From NCBI GenBank assembly GCA_047617105.1, contig JBLGCB010000418.1:1-6036 (forward strand): DNA of 6,036 nucleotides, given 5' to 3'. A program made the position numbers and the translations under genes. The notes beneath the pieces were generated by a model that was not told the origin of the DNA, searched no databases, and worked only from the letters and a program-made list of their open reading frames with translations. The DNA is from JABSOG01 sp047617105. Its GTDB lineage: Bacteria; Pseudomonadota; Gammaproteobacteria; Enterobacterales; Alteromonadaceae. The first letter of the stretch is position 1, and each line of letters opens with the position of its first letter. Below are positions 5,140 to 6,036 of the stretch, in pieces.

Positions 5140-6036
5140 ATGAATAGACTCACTTACTTTTCTGTTTGGCTCGGGCTTGGCTGTTCAGCTTTATTGTCCC
5201 TAGCAGTTCAGTCAGCTCAACCTGCCTTTATGACCCCTTTGGCAGCCAAATCCTTGCTAACGGATATTGTCAAAGTGGGTGATGGCACCGCTAGCACCTC
5301 AATGGTCACCGTCGGTGATCGCGGCCATATCTTACATTCAGCGGATGGCGAACACTGGCAGCAGGCCAAAGTGCCCGTTAATGTGTTGCTAACCGATGTA
5401 TTTTTCCTCGACGATAAAAAGGGCTGGGCCGTTGGCCACGACGCCACCATTTTGGCCAGCACCGACAGCGGCCATAGCTGGGTGATTCAACAACATTCGC
5501 CACAAGTTGATAAACCGCTGTTCGGCATTCATTTCACCGATGACAATAACGGCATCACCTTTGGCGCATACGGGATGTTTTATCGTACCTCAGATGGTGG
5601 TGCCAACTGGGTAAGCGAATTTCATGGTGAATTACTCCACCCAGATGACCTAGATTATATCAACGATTTAAAAGCCAACGATCCTGAAGGCTATAAAGAT
5701 GAAACCGCTTCCATTTTACCCCATTTCAATCGTCTCGCCGTAGTGGGTAATACCAGCTATTTGGTGGGCGAAACGGGGTTGGTGGCCAAAAGCACCGATT
5801 TCGGTCGTTTGTGGCAAAAAAGCGAACCTTTTTATAATGGCTCTTTTTTCGCTTTAGCCAGCAGCCAAAGCAATGGCATGTACGTTGCTGGTTTGCGCGG
5901 CAATATTTTTTATAACAGTGGACAAGGTGATGTCGCTAATTGGCAGCGCCTCAATGTTATTGTAACCACTTCTATTAACCGGGTGCTTAATGTCGGTAGC
6001 AATACCGGTAATAAACTGCTGTTGATGGGCAATTCG
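5140..6036 (+). CDS. YCF48/HCF136-like beta-propeller protein, N-terminal part (cut by right edge)
   Basis: The first 299 residues of an exported propeller protein are present; the frame stays open to the window edge. Residues 1-26 form a signal peptide with a hydrophobic core at about 6-23, probably cut near QSA/QPAF. Cys15 has no good lipobox (GLGC, and a very short core before it), so I do not call a lipoprotein. Asp-box (BNR-type) repeats mark propeller blades: SADGEHW (67-73, one residue short), STDSGHSW (107-114), TSDGGANW (150-157) and STDFGRLW (218-225), with GWAVGHDATILAS and YLVGETGLVAKS as the intervening YCF48-like strands. An acidic insertion (about 165-188) separates the third and fourth boxes. 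Plastid and cyanobacterial YCF48 assembles photosystem II; in this non-photosynthetic-looking context the role is more likely periplasmic scaffold for a transporter. The ribosome binding site is weak (AAG eight bases before ATG). An MMPL/RND transporter gene is the usual next neighbour and is predicted beyond the edge. Confidence 0.88.
   Translation, partial: MNRLTYFSVWLGLGCSALLSLAVQSAQPAFMTPLAAKSLLTDIVKVGDGTASTSMVTVGDRGHILHSADGEHWQQAKVPVNVLLTDVFFLDDKKGWAVGHDATILASTDSGHSWVIQQHSPQVDKPLFGIHFTDDNNGITFGAYGMFYRTSDGGANWVSEFHGELLHPDDLDYINDLKANDPEGYKDETASILPHFNRLAVVGNTSYLVGETGLVAKSTDFGRLWQKSEPFYNGSFFALASSQSNGMYVAGLRGNIFYNSGQGDVANWQRLNVIVTTSINRVLNVGSNTGNKLLLMGNS

Noticed and set aside
5173..5184. Lipobox and lipoprotein anchoring of the YCF48-like protein at Cys15
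   Set aside because: Glycine at the -3 position and only about eight hydrophobic residues before the cysteine argue against it; a standard signal peptidase I site further along fits better.

Overview
This is a chromosomal window from a Gram-negative bacterium, most likely a marine-type gammaproteobacterium. The evidence is outer-membrane and periplasmic protein families typical of Proteobacteria, mid-range GC genes, AT-rich spacers and ATG/GTG starts with ordinary Shine-Dalgarno sequences. This placement is inference; no rRNA or other phylogenetic marker is present. There are four protein genes, two of them cut by the window edges. I see no tRNA, rRNA, CRISPR array, transposase or phage gene.

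Layout. (1) Positions 1-579, minus strand: the first 193 residues of an AGCS-family sodium:alanine/glycine symporter, read outward off the left edge. (2) Positions 580-1391: a divergent spacer of about 0.8 kb without a convincing gene but rich in dyads: a GC-richer hairpin, a two-copy 24-nt-period repeat, a 17-bp palindrome, recurring GTTAAT half-sites and a candidate promoter with its own dyad. (3) Positions 1392-3488: a DUF1302 outer-membrane protein (698 aa, signal peptide, probable beta-barrel). (4) Positions 3526-4890: a DUF1329 periplasmic protein (454 aa, signal peptide), 37 nt downstream and surely co-transcribed. (5) Positions 4902-4926: a strong intrinsic terminator. (6) Positions 4927-5139: an AT-rich spacer holding a 12-bp inverted repeat. 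(7) Positions 5140-6036: the first 299 residues of an exported YCF48/HCF136-like beta-propeller protein, running off the right edge.

How the genes fit together. DUF1302, DUF1329 and YCF48-like proteins recur together in Proteobacteria, usually followed by an MMPL/RND-type inner-membrane transporter and often near genes for hydrophobic compound metabolism (recalled from general knowledge, not searched). All three here carry export signals. A reasonable reading is an envelope-spanning system moving a hydrophobic molecule, with the barrel in the outer membrane, the DUF1329 protein as periplasmic carrier, the propeller as periplasmic scaffold, and an RND pump predicted just beyond the right edge. 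The substrate and direction cannot be read from the sequence. A terminator between the second and third genes suggests two transcription units. The symporter is probably an unrelated neighbour that only shares the upstream spacer.
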